Origin: Bacillus massilioanorexius
GTDB taxonomy: Bacteria; Bacillota; Bacilli; Bacillales; DSM-1321
Assembly (NCBI RefSeq): GCF_902374955.1
Contig: NZ_CABKRX010000118.1
Coordinates: forward strand, 70,374 to 134,373
Reading direction: 5' to 3'
DNA: 64,000 bases
The notes under the pieces are model-generated. The model did not search any database, had not been told where the DNA came from, and saw only the letters and a list, made by a program, of their open reading frames with translations. Positions 17,900-27,352 of this stretch are shown piece by piece. The position numbers were made by a program, and so were the translations under genes. How positions within the stretch are numbered: position 1 is the stretch's first letter; each line of letters opens with the position of its first letter.

Positions 17900-17913
17900 T
17901 GACAGCGCTTCCA
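17900..17913 (+). promoter_or_regulatory. Candidate cre site upstream of glpF1
   Basis: TGACAGCGCTTCCA is one mismatch from the CcpA operator consensus (WTGNAANCGNWNNCW). It implies glucose repression of the glpFK operon, as in other Bacillus. Confidence 0.6.
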
Positions 17914-17948
17914 TTTTTTTCTATACTAAGGCTAAGTTAATAATTGAG

Positions 17949-18014
17949 ATGGAGAAATGGAGATACACTCAAATGAACTTTTTATAGTTTATTTGCGTGT
18001 ATCTTCTTTTTTTG
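17949..18014 (+). promoter_or_regulatory. GlpP-controlled leader terminator before glpF1
   Basis: A purine box ATGGAGAAATGGAGA (17949-17963) leads straight into a terminator stem: AGATACAC (17961-17968) pairs with GTGTATCT (17997-18004), followed by a T-run. The same box precedes the terminators at 20483 and 22701, so it is the likely GlpP binding sequence. Confidence 0.85.
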
Positions 18015-18054
18015 TCTCCAAGTTTTTAAATAATCGAAAGAAAGGGGATTTAGT

Positions 18055-18873
18055 ATGTCAGCATTTGTAGGAGAAATAGTTGGTACAATGATCTTAATTA
18101 TTTTTGGTTGCGGAGTTGGAGCTGGTCTTAGTTTAAAGAAGTCCTTTTCAAATGGTGGAGGATGGATTGTTACAACTCTAGCTTGGGGTTTAGGGGTTAC
18201 ACTTGCTGTATTTGCTGTTGGAAGTGTTAGCGGTGCTCATCTTAATCCAGCCGTAACTGTTTCACTTGCAATCATAGGAGATTTTTCATGGAGTGAAGTA
18301 CCGAGTTATATTCTTGCTCAATTAATTGGTGGCGTAATTGGTGGTGTAATTGTTTGGCTACATTATTTACCTCATTGGAAAGCAACGAATGATCCAGCAA
18401 CAAAACTAGGGGTGTTTTCAACAAGTCCAGCAATTCCATACACTTTTGCTAATGTGATGAGCGAAGTCATTGGTACATTTGTTTTAATTCTTGGTTTACT
18501 ATTTATTGGTGCAAATAAATTTACAGAAGGTTTAAATCCTATGGCAGTAGGGTTATTAATTGTAGCTATAGGGATGTCACTAGGAGGTACAACAGGCTAT
18601 GCGATTAATCCAGCTCGTGATCTTGGACCAAGAATAGCTCATTTTATCTTACCGATAGCAGGAAAAGGAGATTCAAACTGGAAATACGCATGGGTACCTG
18701 TAATTGGGCCAATCATTGGTGGTGCTCTTGCAGCAGTATTTTATAAAATGGTCTTCCAAGGGGAAACAGAGACAATGTATTGGATTGTTATGGCAGTATG
18801 TATTGTCATTCTTGCGTTAATTGGATTGTTTGGAAGTAAAGCGACAAATGTAGACAATGAGTTTTCAGCTTGA
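18055..18873 (+). CDS. glpF: Glycerol uptake facilitator GlpF, copy 1
   Basis: A 272-residue aquaglyceroporin (MIP family) with six membrane helices and both pore half-helices: SGAHLNPAVT in loop B and GYAINPARDLGPR in loop E. The Asp after NPAR is the glycerol-facilitator signature that separates it from aquaporins. It conducts glycerol down its gradient, and the kinase encoded next traps it. AAAGGGG stands upstream of the ATG. Expression should depend on GlpP antitermination in the leader just before it. Confidence 0.96.
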   Translation: MSAFVGEIVGTMILIIFGCGVGAGLSLKKSFSNGGGWIVTTLAWGLGVTLAVFAVGSVSGAHLNPAVTVSLAIIGDFSWSEVPSYILAQLIGGVIGGVIVWLHYLPHWKATNDPATKLGVFSTSPAIPYTFANVMSEVIGTFVLILGLLFIGANKFTEGLNPMAVGLLIVAIGMSLGGTTGYAINPARDLGPRIAHFILPIAGKGDSNWKYAWVPVIGPIIGGALAAVFYKMVFQGETETMYWIVMAVCIVILALIGLFGSKATNVDNEFSA

Positions 18874-18923
18874 CCAAGTTATACTAAAAATAGAAATGAT
18901 GATTGAATTGAGGAGGAAACATA

Positions 18924-20417
18924 ATGGATAAGTATATTCTTTCACTAGATCAAGGTACTACAAGCTCTAGAGCTATTATTTTCAATAAAGACGGAGATAT
19001 TGTTCACATTGCTCAAAAAGAATTTACGCAATACTTTCCTAAGCCAGGTTGGGTAGAGCACAATGCAAATGAAATTTGGGGAAGTATTTTGGCTGTTATT
19101 GCTAGTGCATTAACAGAGGCTGGAATTCAACCTTCTCAAATTGCTGGAATTGGGATTACCAATCAGAGAGAAACGACTGTTGTATGGGATAGGGAAACTG
19201 GGAAACCCATTTATAATGCAATTGTATGGCAATCCCGCCAAACACAAGATATTTGTAAAGAATTAAGAGATAGTGGATATGAAGATACATTTAGAGATAA
19301 GACTGGATTATTAATAGACGCTTATTTTTCTGGAACGAAAGTGAAGTGGATATTAGATCATGTTGATGGAGCAAGAGAAAGAGCTGAAAAAGGTGAACTC
19401 CTCTTTGGAACAATAGATACTTGGTTAATTTGGAAGCTATCGGGTGGAGAGGCTCATGTTACAGATTACTCAAATGCCTCAAGAACACTCATGTATAATA
19501 TTTATGATTTAAAATGGGATAAAGAGCTCTTAGAAATATTGAATGTTCCTGTTGTTATGCTTCCAGAAGTTAGACCATCATCTGAGATTTATGCTCATAC
19601 TGCAAGTTATCATTTCTTCGGACACGAGGTTCCTATAGCAGGAGCAGCAGGAGATCAACAAGCCGCATTATTCGGGCAAGCTTGCTTTGAAGATGGCATG
19701 GCGAAGAATACTTATGGAACTGGCTGTTTTATGTTAATGAATACAGGGGAAAAGGCTGTAAAATCAGAGAATGGTTTATTAACAACCATAGCATGGGGCA
19801 TTAATGGTAAAGTTGAATATGCATTAGAAGGTAGTATTTTTGTTGCGGGTTCAGCTATCCAATGGATTCGTGATGGTATGAGAATGATAAAGGATGCAAA
19901 GGATAGTGAAGCATACGCTGAGAAAGTAGAATCAACAGACGGAGTATATGTAGTTCCAGCATTTGTTGGTTTAGGCACCCCGTATTGGGATAGTGATGTT
20001 CGAGGTGCTGTATTTGGAATCACACGTGGCACATCGAAGGAACATTTTATTCGTGCTACGTTAGAATCATTGGCTTATCAAACAAAGGATGTTTTAAGTG
20101 CAATGGAAGCAGATTCAGGCATTTCATTAAAAACACTACGTGTCGATGGAGGGGCAGTAAAGAATAATTTCTTAATGCAATTTCAAAGTGATATGCTAGG
20201 TGTTCCAGTAGAAAGACCAATTATTAATGAAACAACGGCTTTAGGTGCAGCTTATTTAGCTGGGATAGCAGTAGGATTCTGGGAAAGTCAAGATAATATT
20301 TCGGCTAAGTGGCAGCTAGATAAAGAATTTGCTACATTAATGAATGAAGAAGATCGTTCGAAATTGTATAATGGTTGGAAAAAAGCAGTGGAAGCAGCAA
20401 TGGTTTTTAAACCGTAA
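18924..20417 (+). CDS. glpK: Glycerol kinase GlpK, copy 1
   Basis: A 497-residue FGGY kinase converting glycerol and ATP to sn-glycerol-3-phosphate. N-terminal ATPase signature LDQGTTSSRAIIF, substrate region QSRQT, and nucleotide motif GTGCFMLMNTG are present. The YHFFG loop (about residue 230) carries the histidine that HPr phosphorylates in Firmicute enzymes, which links activity to PTS status. It is 50 bp from glpF in the same operon. The second copy at 29056 is closely similar throughout. Confidence 0.97.
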   Translation: MDKYILSLDQGTTSSRAIIFNKDGDIVHIAQKEFTQYFPKPGWVEHNANEIWGSILAVIASALTEAGIQPSQIAGIGITNQRETTVVWDRETGKPIYNAIVWQSRQTQDICKELRDSGYEDTFRDKTGLLIDAYFSGTKVKWILDHVDGARERAEKGELLFGTIDTWLIWKLSGGEAHVTDYSNASRTLMYNIYDLKWDKELLEILNVPVVMLPEVRPSSEIYAHTASYHFFGHEVPIAGAAGDQQAALFGQACFEDGMAKNTYGTGCFMLMNTGEKAVKSENGLLTTIAWGINGKVEYALEGSIFVAGSAIQWIRDGMRMIKDAKDSEAYAEKVESTDGVYVVPAFVGLGTPYWDSDVRGAVFGITRGTSKEHFIRATLESLAYQTKDVLSAMEADSGISLKTLRVDGGAVKNNFLMQFQSDMLGVPVERPIINETTALGAAYLAGIAVGFWESQDNISAKWQLDKEFATLMNEEDRSKLYNGWKKAVEAAMVFKP

Positions 20418-20482
20418 ATAAAGCAAATGATTACCATCGAAATAAACGCTATGTTATAATCAAGTCAAGTTAATAGTTCGGT

Positions 20483-20551
20483 TGGAGAAATGGAGAGACC
20501 ACGAGAACACTTATCCTAAATTGATAAGTGATCTTGTGGTCTCTTTTTCTT
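20483..20551 (+). promoter_or_regulatory. GlpP-controlled leader terminator before glpD
   Basis: Box TGGAGAAATGGAGA (20483-20496), then a long stem: AGAGACCACGAGA (20494-20506) pairs with TCTTGTGGTCTCT (20532-20544), with an inner CACTTATC/GATAAGTG extension and a T-run. It lies 200 nt before the glpD start, giving glpD its own antitermination switch. Confidence 0.88.
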
Positions 20552-20750
20552 TTCTACTGAAAGAATAATGGTATTTTAGAAACTAACTAAAATAACTGTA
20601 TCCAAATATTGATAACTACTTATTGCTACCTTCTTTTATAGAAAAAATGGAAGGATTGTATGTGTTAAAGTTTTTTCGTATTTGGATAAAGGTATCCAAA
20701 AAAATGGGAGAAAAATCGAGGGGAGATTTTTCTTATTGGAGGAGAAAAGT

Positions 20751-22409
20751 ATGACGGTTACAATTTTTGAACGAAAAGATTTACTCAATGAAATGAGTAC
20801 AACTGAATATGATTTATTTGTTATTGGTGGGGGTATAACAGGGGCTGGAATTGCGCTCGATGCAACAACTAGAGGTATGAAGGTTGGACTATGTGAGATG
20901 CAGGATTTTGCTGCAGGTACTTCTAGTCGTTCAACGAAGCTTGTTCATGGAGGTTTACGCTACTTAAAACAATTAGAAGTAAAGATGGTTGCTGAGGTAG
21001 GAAAAGAAAGGGAAATTGTCTATGAAAATGGTCCGCATGTGACTAAACCTGAATGGATGCTTTTACCGATGTATGAAGGTGGTACTTTTGGACCTTATAG
21101 TACATCTGTCGGTCTAAGAGTTTATGATTTTTTAGCTGGAGTTAAGAAAAAAGAGCGACGTAGTATGTTAACCAAAGACAAAGTATTGCAAAAGGAGCCT
21201 CTTTTAAAAAAGAAAGGTTTAAAAGGTGGAGGCTATTATGTTGAGTATAGAACGGATGATGCACGACTTACTATTGAAGTTGTAAAGAAAGCGCTGGAAT
21301 TCGGAGCAGATATGCTAAATTATACAAAAGTGACCGATTTTATCTATGACAAATCAAAGGTAGTCGGTGTGGAAGTGGAAGATTTATTAACAAATGAAAG
21401 ATATCAAATTAAAGCGAAGAAAATTATCAATGCCACTGGGCCTTGGGTAGATAGTCTTCGTCATATGGATGGTTCTAAAAAAGGAAAAACGTTACAGTTA
21501 ACAAAAGGGGTTCATATCGTTATCGATCAATCACGTTTTCCACTGAAACAAGCTGTGTATTTTGATACTGAGGATGCTAGAATGGTATTTGCTATTCCTA
21601 GAGACGGTAAGGCTTATGTTGGAACAACAGATACTTTCTATAATAGTGATCCGATACATCCCAATGTGACGACTGAAGACCGAGATTATATCATGAAAGC
21701 GATAGATTTTATGTTTCCAGATGTTCATATTACTGAAGAAGATATTGAATCAAGTTGGGCTGGTGTTCGTCCTTTAATACTTGAAGAAGGAAAAGATCCT
21801 TCAGAAATTTCTCGCAAGGATGAAATATGGGTTTCGCAATCAGGACTAATTACAATTGCTGGAGGCAAATTAACAGGTTATCGGAAAATGGCTGAAACGA
21901 TAGTAGATCTTGTTGTTAAACAATTCAAAGAAGAGCATTACAAGCTTTTTGATACATGTAAAACCAAGCATTTGCCAATCTCAGGAGGAGATGTTGGTGG
22001 ATCTGATCATTTCTTAGCCTTTATTAATCAAAATGTAAGTAAAGGAAAGGAACTTGGGCTTTCAGAAAATGAGGCTAAGGGATTAGTTGAATTATATGGC
22101 TCTAATATCACTAAGGTATATGATATTTTGCGAAATAACAGCCATGAAATAGAAGAATATGATTTGACACTAGAAGTGTTTGCCAAAATAGCCTATGCTC
22201 TCCAAGCGGAAAGAGTCGTCACTCCAGTAGATTTCTTTCTTCGTAGAACAGGAGCGATATTATTTAATATTGATTGGGTCTACGAATGGAAGGAACAAGT
22301 AGTAAACTATATGAATGATAAATACAATTGGGATGAGGAAGAGAGACAAAAATATACAGAAGAATTGGAAGAGGAAATCCGTAGTGCCACGACTTCTTGT
22401 AATAAATAA
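20751..22409 (+). CDS. glpD: Aerobic-type glycerol-3-phosphate dehydrogenase GlpD
   Basis: A 552-residue membrane-associated flavoprotein oxidising glycerol-3-phosphate to dihydroxyacetone phosphate and passing electrons to menaquinone. The FAD motif LFVIGGGITGAGIALDATTRG (about residues 19-39) is followed by GTSSRSTKLVHGGLRYL; the C-terminal DAO_C domain lies after about residue 400. I chose the ATG at 20751, which has GGAGGAG upstream, over an in-frame start at 20682. It has its own GlpP leader, so it can be expressed apart from glpFK. Length matches B. subtilis GlpD. Confidence 0.96.
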   Translation: MTVTIFERKDLLNEMSTTEYDLFVIGGGITGAGIALDATTRGMKVGLCEMQDFAAGTSSRSTKLVHGGLRYLKQLEVKMVAEVGKEREIVYENGPHVTKPEWMLLPMYEGGTFGPYSTSVGLRVYDFLAGVKKKERRSMLTKDKVLQKEPLLKKKGLKGGGYYVEYRTDDARLTIEVVKKALEFGADMLNYTKVTDFIYDKSKVVGVEVEDLLTNERYQIKAKKIINATGPWVDSLRHMDGSKKGKTLQLTKGVHIVIDQSRFPLKQAVYFDTEDARMVFAIPRDGKAYVGTTDTFYNSDPIHPNVTTEDRDYIMKAIDFMFPDVHITEEDIESSWAGVRPLILEEGKDPSEISRKDEIWVSQSGLITIAGGKLTGYRKMAETIVDLVVKQFKEEHYKLFDTCKTKHLPISGGDVGGSDHFLAFINQNVSKGKELGLSENEAKGLVELYGSNITKVYDILRNNSHEIEEYDLTLEVFAKIAYALQAERVVTPVDFFLRRTGAILFNIDWVYEWKEQVVNYMNDKYNWDEEERQKYTEELEEEIRSATTSCNK

Positions 22410-22629
22410 TGATTTCATCGTATCTTCTAATTGAAGTTGAAATAAAAGCAATTGGTTTAATGCTAATGAATACGTCGAAATAAGGCAAACCATTGAGGTA
22501 AATAATGATGATTACTTTAAAGGCTTGTCTTATTTTTTTCATTCAAACGAATGTCCTTCATTACGAATAAATTTGTTTTTGAACGTTATGTGACATTTGC
22601 TTTCGTTTGTGAAAAAAAATCTCAGAATA

Positions 22630-22644
22630 TAGTAAGCGCTTTCT
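22630..22644 (+). promoter_or_regulatory. Candidate cre site upstream of glpABC
   Basis: TAGTAAGCGCTTTCT differs from the CcpA operator consensus at one position and is centred on a CGC core. It lies 60 bp before the leader terminator of glpA. Confidence 0.6.
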
Positions 22645-22700
22645 TTACAATATCTATTTCGTTATGTTACTCTCAATACAACAAATTAATATATTCGGCT

Positions 22701-22783
22701 AGGAGAATTGGAGAAGCTGTAAAAACAGATAGGAAGCACATTCGCTGTGTCTTTTCCTAAGTGTTTTTATGGCTTCTTTTTAT
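22701..22783 (+). promoter_or_regulatory. GlpP-controlled leader terminator before glpABC
   Basis: Box AGGAGAATTGGAGA (22701-22714) runs into a 15-bp stem: 22713-22727 pairs with 22762-22776 (two G-U pairs), topped by an AGGAA/TTCCT extension and followed by a T-run. The box matches those before glpF1 and glpD, so glpABC should be induced by glycerol-3-phosphate through GlpP. Confidence 0.82.
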
Positions 22784-22859
22784 GCTTATTAGATGAAATT
22801 GGTCGACTTTACTCGATGTAAAGAATACTGAAGAAGTAAGAGACTTTGGGGGCATCATC

Positions 22860-24482
22860 ATGACAAATATTTATCAAACAGATGTAGTAGTAATAGGTGG
22901 AGGGGTTACTGGAGCAGGTGTTTTACGAGATTTAGCATTGCGGGGAATTCCTGCTATATTAGTAGAACAAAAGGATTTAGGTTTTGGAACGTCATCACGA
23001 AATCACGGGTTACTCCATTCTGGTGCTCGTTATGCTGTTAAAGATGAAGAAGCAGCAATTGAATCTTATACAGAGAATTTAATTATAAAAAAGACAGTTC
23101 CTGGTTCTGTTGAAGAAGTCGGGGGGCTTTTTGTAAAAGTTCCTGAAGATGAAGACTCCTTTGTAGGTAGATGGGTAAATGCCTGTAACAAAATTGGAAT
23201 ACCGATAGAAGAGATTCCAGTTGAAATGGCATTAAAACAAGAACCTTTTTTAAATAAAAACATACAAACGGCTTATTATGTTCCAGATGGAGCGGTAGAT
23301 GTTTTTACATTAGTAATCGATGTAGTTGCTGATGCTGTAGCACATGGAGCTAAAGCTCTTACATATCACGAAGTAGTGGCTATAAATACAAATCAAGCTG
23401 CTGTCACGGGAGTTGTTGTTCGTGATACTTACACTGGAGAGGAAAAAACGATACATTGTAAATTGGTTGTGAACGCTGCAGGTCCTTGGGGTGCAAGAGT
23501 ATCTAAGCTAGCTGGTGTACCTATGAATTTAATAAATAATAAAGGAATGTTAACAATCTTTAATCAACGCTTTAATAAGCGTGTTATTAATCGATTACGT
23601 GTACCAGGAGATGCAGATATTTTTGTTCCGGCACATAATGTAACCATTTTTGGTACGACAGGTGTTAATGTTGATGATCCTAACGATTTTTCTTTAAATA
23701 GGGAAGAATTACTAGGAATGCTTAATGAAGGTGAAGCATTAATACCAAAGATAAAAGAGATGCGAATGATTCGTGCATTTAGCGGAAGTAGACCTCTGTA
23801 TCAAGAAGGAGAGTCTGAGGATTCTACAGGTAGAAATGTAACACGTGGAATTGGATTATTGGACCATAAGAAACGGGATGGACTTGATGGCTTTATTACG
23901 ATAACAGGAGGTAAGCTAACGACCTTCCGTTATATGGCAGAAAAAACGGTTGATCTCGTTTGTGAAAAGCTTAATGTTAATGAAAGCTGTACTACGCATG
24001 AAAGGATTGTCTCACACCGTGAGGCAAAGGAATTTTTTAAAGAAGTGAATATGGCTCCTGCAACGAAAAATAAGCTATTTCATTGGGCAGGGAACAGAGC
24101 TGCAAAAATGGAAGAAGCGATAAAAAAGGATCCAACTTCTAAGGCTGTAATTTGTGAATGTGAGCAAGTAACTTGGGCAGAGCTTGAGGCGAATATGAAA
24201 CAAGGGAAACATTTTAATTTAAATGATCTTCGTCGAAGAACTCGTTTAGGAATGGGACCTTGCCAAGGGACATTTTGTAATCATCGGGCGGCAGCTATTG
24301 CTGTAGAAAAAGGATTAGCTACTTCTAAAGAAGCTGAATGGGCATTGATGGATGGTTTGAAAGAGCGCCAAAAAGGAATGGGTGTAGTAGCAACTCATGA
24401 AACAGCAAAGCAAATTCAATTAATGGAATCCATTTATAAAGTATCGCTAGCAATAAGAGAGGAGAATCAAAGCTATGTATGA
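22860..24482 (+). CDS. glpA: Anaerobic-type glycerol-3-phosphate dehydrogenase subunit A
   Basis: A 540-residue FAD-dependent catalytic subunit. The N-terminus has VVVIGGGVTGAGVLRDLALRG. Unlike GlpD, it has a C-terminal BFD-type [2Fe-2S] domain (about 430-475) with CECEQ and CQGTFC supplying four cysteines. In E. coli, GlpA works with GlpB and GlpC to pass electrons to menaquinone during anaerobic growth on glycerol-3-phosphate (established). The downstream glpB and glpC overlap it, forming a tight operon behind a GlpP leader. It is an addition to, not a replacement for, GlpD in this genome. Confidence 0.93.
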   Translation: MTNIYQTDVVVIGGGVTGAGVLRDLALRGIPAILVEQKDLGFGTSSRNHGLLHSGARYAVKDEEAAIESYTENLIIKKTVPGSVEEVGGLFVKVPEDEDSFVGRWVNACNKIGIPIEEIPVEMALKQEPFLNKNIQTAYYVPDGAVDVFTLVIDVVADAVAHGAKALTYHEVVAINTNQAAVTGVVVRDTYTGEEKTIHCKLVVNAAGPWGARVSKLAGVPMNLINNKGMLTIFNQRFNKRVINRLRVPGDADIFVPAHNVTIFGTTGVNVDDPNDFSLNREELLGMLNEGEALIPKIKEMRMIRAFSGSRPLYQEGESEDSTGRNVTRGIGLLDHKKRDGLDGFITITGGKLTTFRYMAEKTVDLVCEKLNVNESCTTHERIVSHREAKEFFKEVNMAPATKNKLFHWAGNRAAKMEEAIKKDPTSKAVICECEQVTWAELEANMKQGKHFNLNDLRRRTRLGMGPCQGTFCNHRAAAIAVEKGLATSKEAEWALMDGLKERQKGMGVVATHETAKQIQLMESIYKVSLAIREENQSYV

Positions 24483-25632
24483 TGTAGTCATAGTAGGTCA
24501 AGGATTATCAGGATTACTTTCAGCTATTTGGGCTAGGGAAGAAGGCAAACGAGTTGCTGTTGTCTCCAATGGTTTAGGAAAAATTCTTCAGTCAACAGGT
24601 GTTTTTGATTTAATACCAGGCACTGATGCGGATTTTGATTCGTTCTCAACTTTTCATGGGCTTAACACCAATTTTAAAACGCATAGCATTAATGGAATCG
24701 AAAAGTTTAAAACGTTGGTTAGACGTCTAGATTGTGATTATTTAGGTAAAGTAACACATCCCGTTGAAATTGCAACTGCCTCAGGGCATGTGAAAACGAC
24801 GGCATTATATCCTGATACGATTAGACCTGTTCCAATGAAAGGGAGAGCAATAGTTGTAGGATTTAAAGAGTTGATGGATTTCCAGCCTTCCTATCTTAAA
24901 GGAAATTTACAGAAGTATCGTCCTGATTTAAAGATTAATGCCATTTCTGTTTCATTAGGAAAAAACACATTGCGTACGATGACTCAAATTGATGTAGCAA
25001 GAACACTAGAACAAAAAGATGTAAGACAACACGTCATTAATCAAATTAAAAACACTCTTATAGAAAAAAATATGGCGAATGCAGACTTCATGATATTTCC
25101 ATCTTGTTTAGGAATTGATTTATGGAAAGATGTGAAAAATCATTTTCAAAATGAACTTAAAACAATAGTATCTGAAGCACCAGGACTTCCTCCTAATGCA
25201 GCAGCGATAAGACTCTATGAAAAATTGAGAAAAGAAGCCGTCAAATTAGGAGTTCGATTTTATGCAGATACAAAAGTAGTAGGATGCACAGTATCAAACA
25301 ATTTGATAAATTCTTTAGAAGTACAAAATGTCAATGCCAAAAATCAGATTCAAGCAAGTCATTATGTAATAGCAACTGGCGGTGTTTTAGGCGGCGGATT
25401 AGTTGTTACAACTAATGGTTATAAAGAAAGCGCTTTAGCTCTTCCTGTAAATGAATTTGGGGAGTATAAAGATATGCCAGCTAATGCTATCGCTGTTGGA
25501 GGCAGTCAAGGAATTAGGGTTACGAATAATGGAATTGTCGGAGGAATTTATTCCATTGTATCTAGCTATTTCTCTATTCTTTCCATTCGTGATTTTGTTG
25601 GGGAGGAACAAATTGTATGTACAGTCAATTAG
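24475..25632 (+). CDS. glpB: Anaerobic glycerol-3-phosphate dehydrogenase subunit B
   Basis: A 385-residue flavoprotein beginning MYDVVIVGQGLSGLLSAIWA, a dinucleotide-binding fold, with a C-terminal IATGGVLGGGLV and AVGGSQGIRV region as in E. coli GlpB. It overlaps glpA by eight bases and glpC by sixteen, with GAGAGGAG before its ATG. It is thought to relay electrons between GlpA and GlpC at the membrane face. Identification rests on the fold plus the unambiguous operon context. Confidence 0.88.
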   Translation: MYDVVIVGQGLSGLLSAIWAREEGKRVAVVSNGLGKILQSTGVFDLIPGTDADFDSFSTFHGLNTNFKTHSINGIEKFKTLVRRLDCDYLGKVTHPVEIATASGHVKTTALYPDTIRPVPMKGRAIVVGFKELMDFQPSYLKGNLQKYRPDLKINAISVSLGKNTLRTMTQIDVARTLEQKDVRQHVINQIKNTLIEKNMANADFMIFPSCLGIDLWKDVKNHFQNELKTIVSEAPGLPPNAAAIRLYEKLRKEAVKLGVRFYADTKVVGCTVSNNLINSLEVQNVNAKNQIQASHYVIATGGVLGGGLVVTTNGYKESALALPVNEFGEYKDMPANAIAVGGSQGIRVTNNGIVGGIYSIVSSYFSILSIRDFVGEEQIVCTVN

Positions 25633-26834
25633 AAACGTCTTTTGATCAATGTTTAAAATGTAATGCATGTACGGTTAACTGTCCAATATCTAATGTCTCA
25701 TTAGAATTTGGTGGACCAAAGCATTTAGGTCCAGAGTTACAACGTTTAATGGTGAATCAAGAACCAATCAGTGATTCGCGAATTGAGCTTTGTACATTGT
25801 GTGGGAATTGTGATATGGCTTGTCCTGAAAATGTACATGTTTCTACTTTAACAGCCTATGCAAAAGCATTACATGCTGATGTTGCTGGTACAAAATTTAG
25901 AGATTTAGTATTAAGTAATGCTGAGCTTGTTGGTAAGATGGCTTCCACATTTGCGCCAATTACGAATCTTAGTATGAAGATAAAACCCGTTCGAAAAGTA
26001 ATGGAGTGGACGATGTCAATTCCAGCGGAAAGACAGTTTCCAGATTATAAATTTAGGAGTTTTACTAGAAAACATAAACTTACTGAAGCTAAAACAGAAA
26101 GAAAGGTAGCCTATTTTGTTGGATGTTATGCCAATTATAATGCTCCTGAGGTAGGTGATGCTTTTGTTAAGGTAATGAAATATAACAATATTGAGGTTGT
26201 TACACCAAAGCAAAAATGCTGTGGCATTCCGATGTTGACAAATGGTCAAATGAAACAAGCTTTAAAAAATGCAATGTTTAATGTGGAATCTCTATTAGAT
26301 TATACAAGAAGAGGCTATGATGTTGTCGTAACATGTACAAGCTGTACATTAGCTTTGAAAAAAGAGTATATTTCTTTTTTGAAATCAGAAGGTGCGGAGG
26401 AACTGTCAAAGCATGTGTATGATGCAAATGAATATTTACGAGTTTTGAAATCAGAAGGTCGTTTAAATATGAATCTAGCCAAAATGGAAGAAAAAGCAGG
26501 ATATTTTGCACCATGTCATATGAAAGCACAAGGAATAGGAAGTCCGGCTATGGATATTCTTGAACTTATTCCTGATTATGAAATACAGGATGTTGCAGCT
26601 GGCTGCTGCGGACAATGTGGCACGTTTGGTTTTAAAAAGGAAAAGTTTGAAACATCCATGGCAATTGGTGATAAGATGGCTCAATCTATTCATGATGTTG
26701 AAGCAGATTATACTGTTACTGAGTGTGGTATGTGTAAAAATCAATTGGACCAATTAACAACGAGAACAGTAAAGCATCCTATTCAAGTAATGGCTGAAGC
26801 ATATGAAAAACAATCAGAAACTTTATCTGTCTAG
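25617..26834 (+). CDS. glpC: Anaerobic glycerol-3-phosphate dehydrogenase subunit C
   Basis: A 405-residue iron-sulfur protein. Two [4Fe-4S] motifs lie at the N-terminus (CLKCNACTVNCP at residues 12-23, then CTLCGNCDMACP) and two CCG domains follow (KCCGIPML and GCCGQCGTFG), as in GlpC and heterodisulfide-reductase-type subunits. It anchors the GlpAB dimer to the membrane and delivers electrons to menaquinone. GGGGAGG precedes its ATG inside the end of glpB. It is last in the operon; a family 1 repeat follows. Confidence 0.93.
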   Translation: MYSQLETSFDQCLKCNACTVNCPISNVSLEFGGPKHLGPELQRLMVNQEPISDSRIELCTLCGNCDMACPENVHVSTLTAYAKALHADVAGTKFRDLVLSNAELVGKMASTFAPITNLSMKIKPVRKVMEWTMSIPAERQFPDYKFRSFTRKHKLTEAKTERKVAYFVGCYANYNAPEVGDAFVKVMKYNNIEVVTPKQKCCGIPMLTNGQMKQALKNAMFNVESLLDYTRRGYDVVVTCTSCTLALKKEYISFLKSEGAEELSKHVYDANEYLRVLKSEGRLNMNLAKMEEKAGYFAPCHMKAQGIGSPAMDILELIPDYEIQDVAAGCCGQCGTFGFKKEKFETSMAIGDKMAQSIHDVEADYTVTECGMCKNQLDQLTTRTVKHPIQVMAEAYEKQSETLSV

Positions 26835-26849
26835 CTAAACAATATTGGC

Positions 26850-27027
26850 TAAGGCAGTAGTGAATATAGGCTGAGTTGAATGAGTCATTCTAGGATGCTC
26901 GCTTTCTGCGGGGAGAGTGGTGAGTCTCCTCGGTACATAGTGCCTGTGGAGTCTCGTTTTGTCCCGCTGCTCCCGATTTTTATTCACTGCACTTAATTAA
27001 AAACAACAATCTTTTAGAAAACAGCCT
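26850..27027. repeat. Dispersed repeat, family 1, inverted copy
   Basis: The same unit as at 2264 but reversed: it ends with ACAATCTTTTAGAAAACAGC, the complement of the left terminal repeat, and contains GATGCTCGCTTTCTGCGGGG. This copy keeps an extra central segment (GTCTCCTCGGTACATAGTG and TCGTTTTGTCCCGCTGCTCC) missing from the 2264 copy. The rest of the gap to 27352 is AT-rich with no gene. Confidence 0.75.
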
Positions 27028-27352
27028 ATGCTAAAGATGAATTCATAGGGAATTGTTATATTGAGATATTTTGTAGTTTGATTGAAAAGATGAATTTTGG
27101 TTTTATAATGCGCGTTAATTGTTGTTTTCATTCAAATAGTGAAATGGCAATCTTAAGATAATTTTAGAGATGGCAGTTAGTATTTTCTTACTTCATCTAT
27201 ACTTTACTTATTAACAGAGCTTTTTTTAAAATATATCATAATAAAAAATATTTGTTATTTTTTATAATGTTATTTAGATATAATGATAAAGTGATATTAA
27301 AGTTAATGTTGTTTGTGTAGTAGCTTTTCATAGATAAGGAGGATCCATTCAG

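Noticed and set aside
22551..22760. 69-codon ORF before glpA
   Set aside because: It spans the cre site and the GlpP leader terminator, so this sequence is better explained as regulatory.
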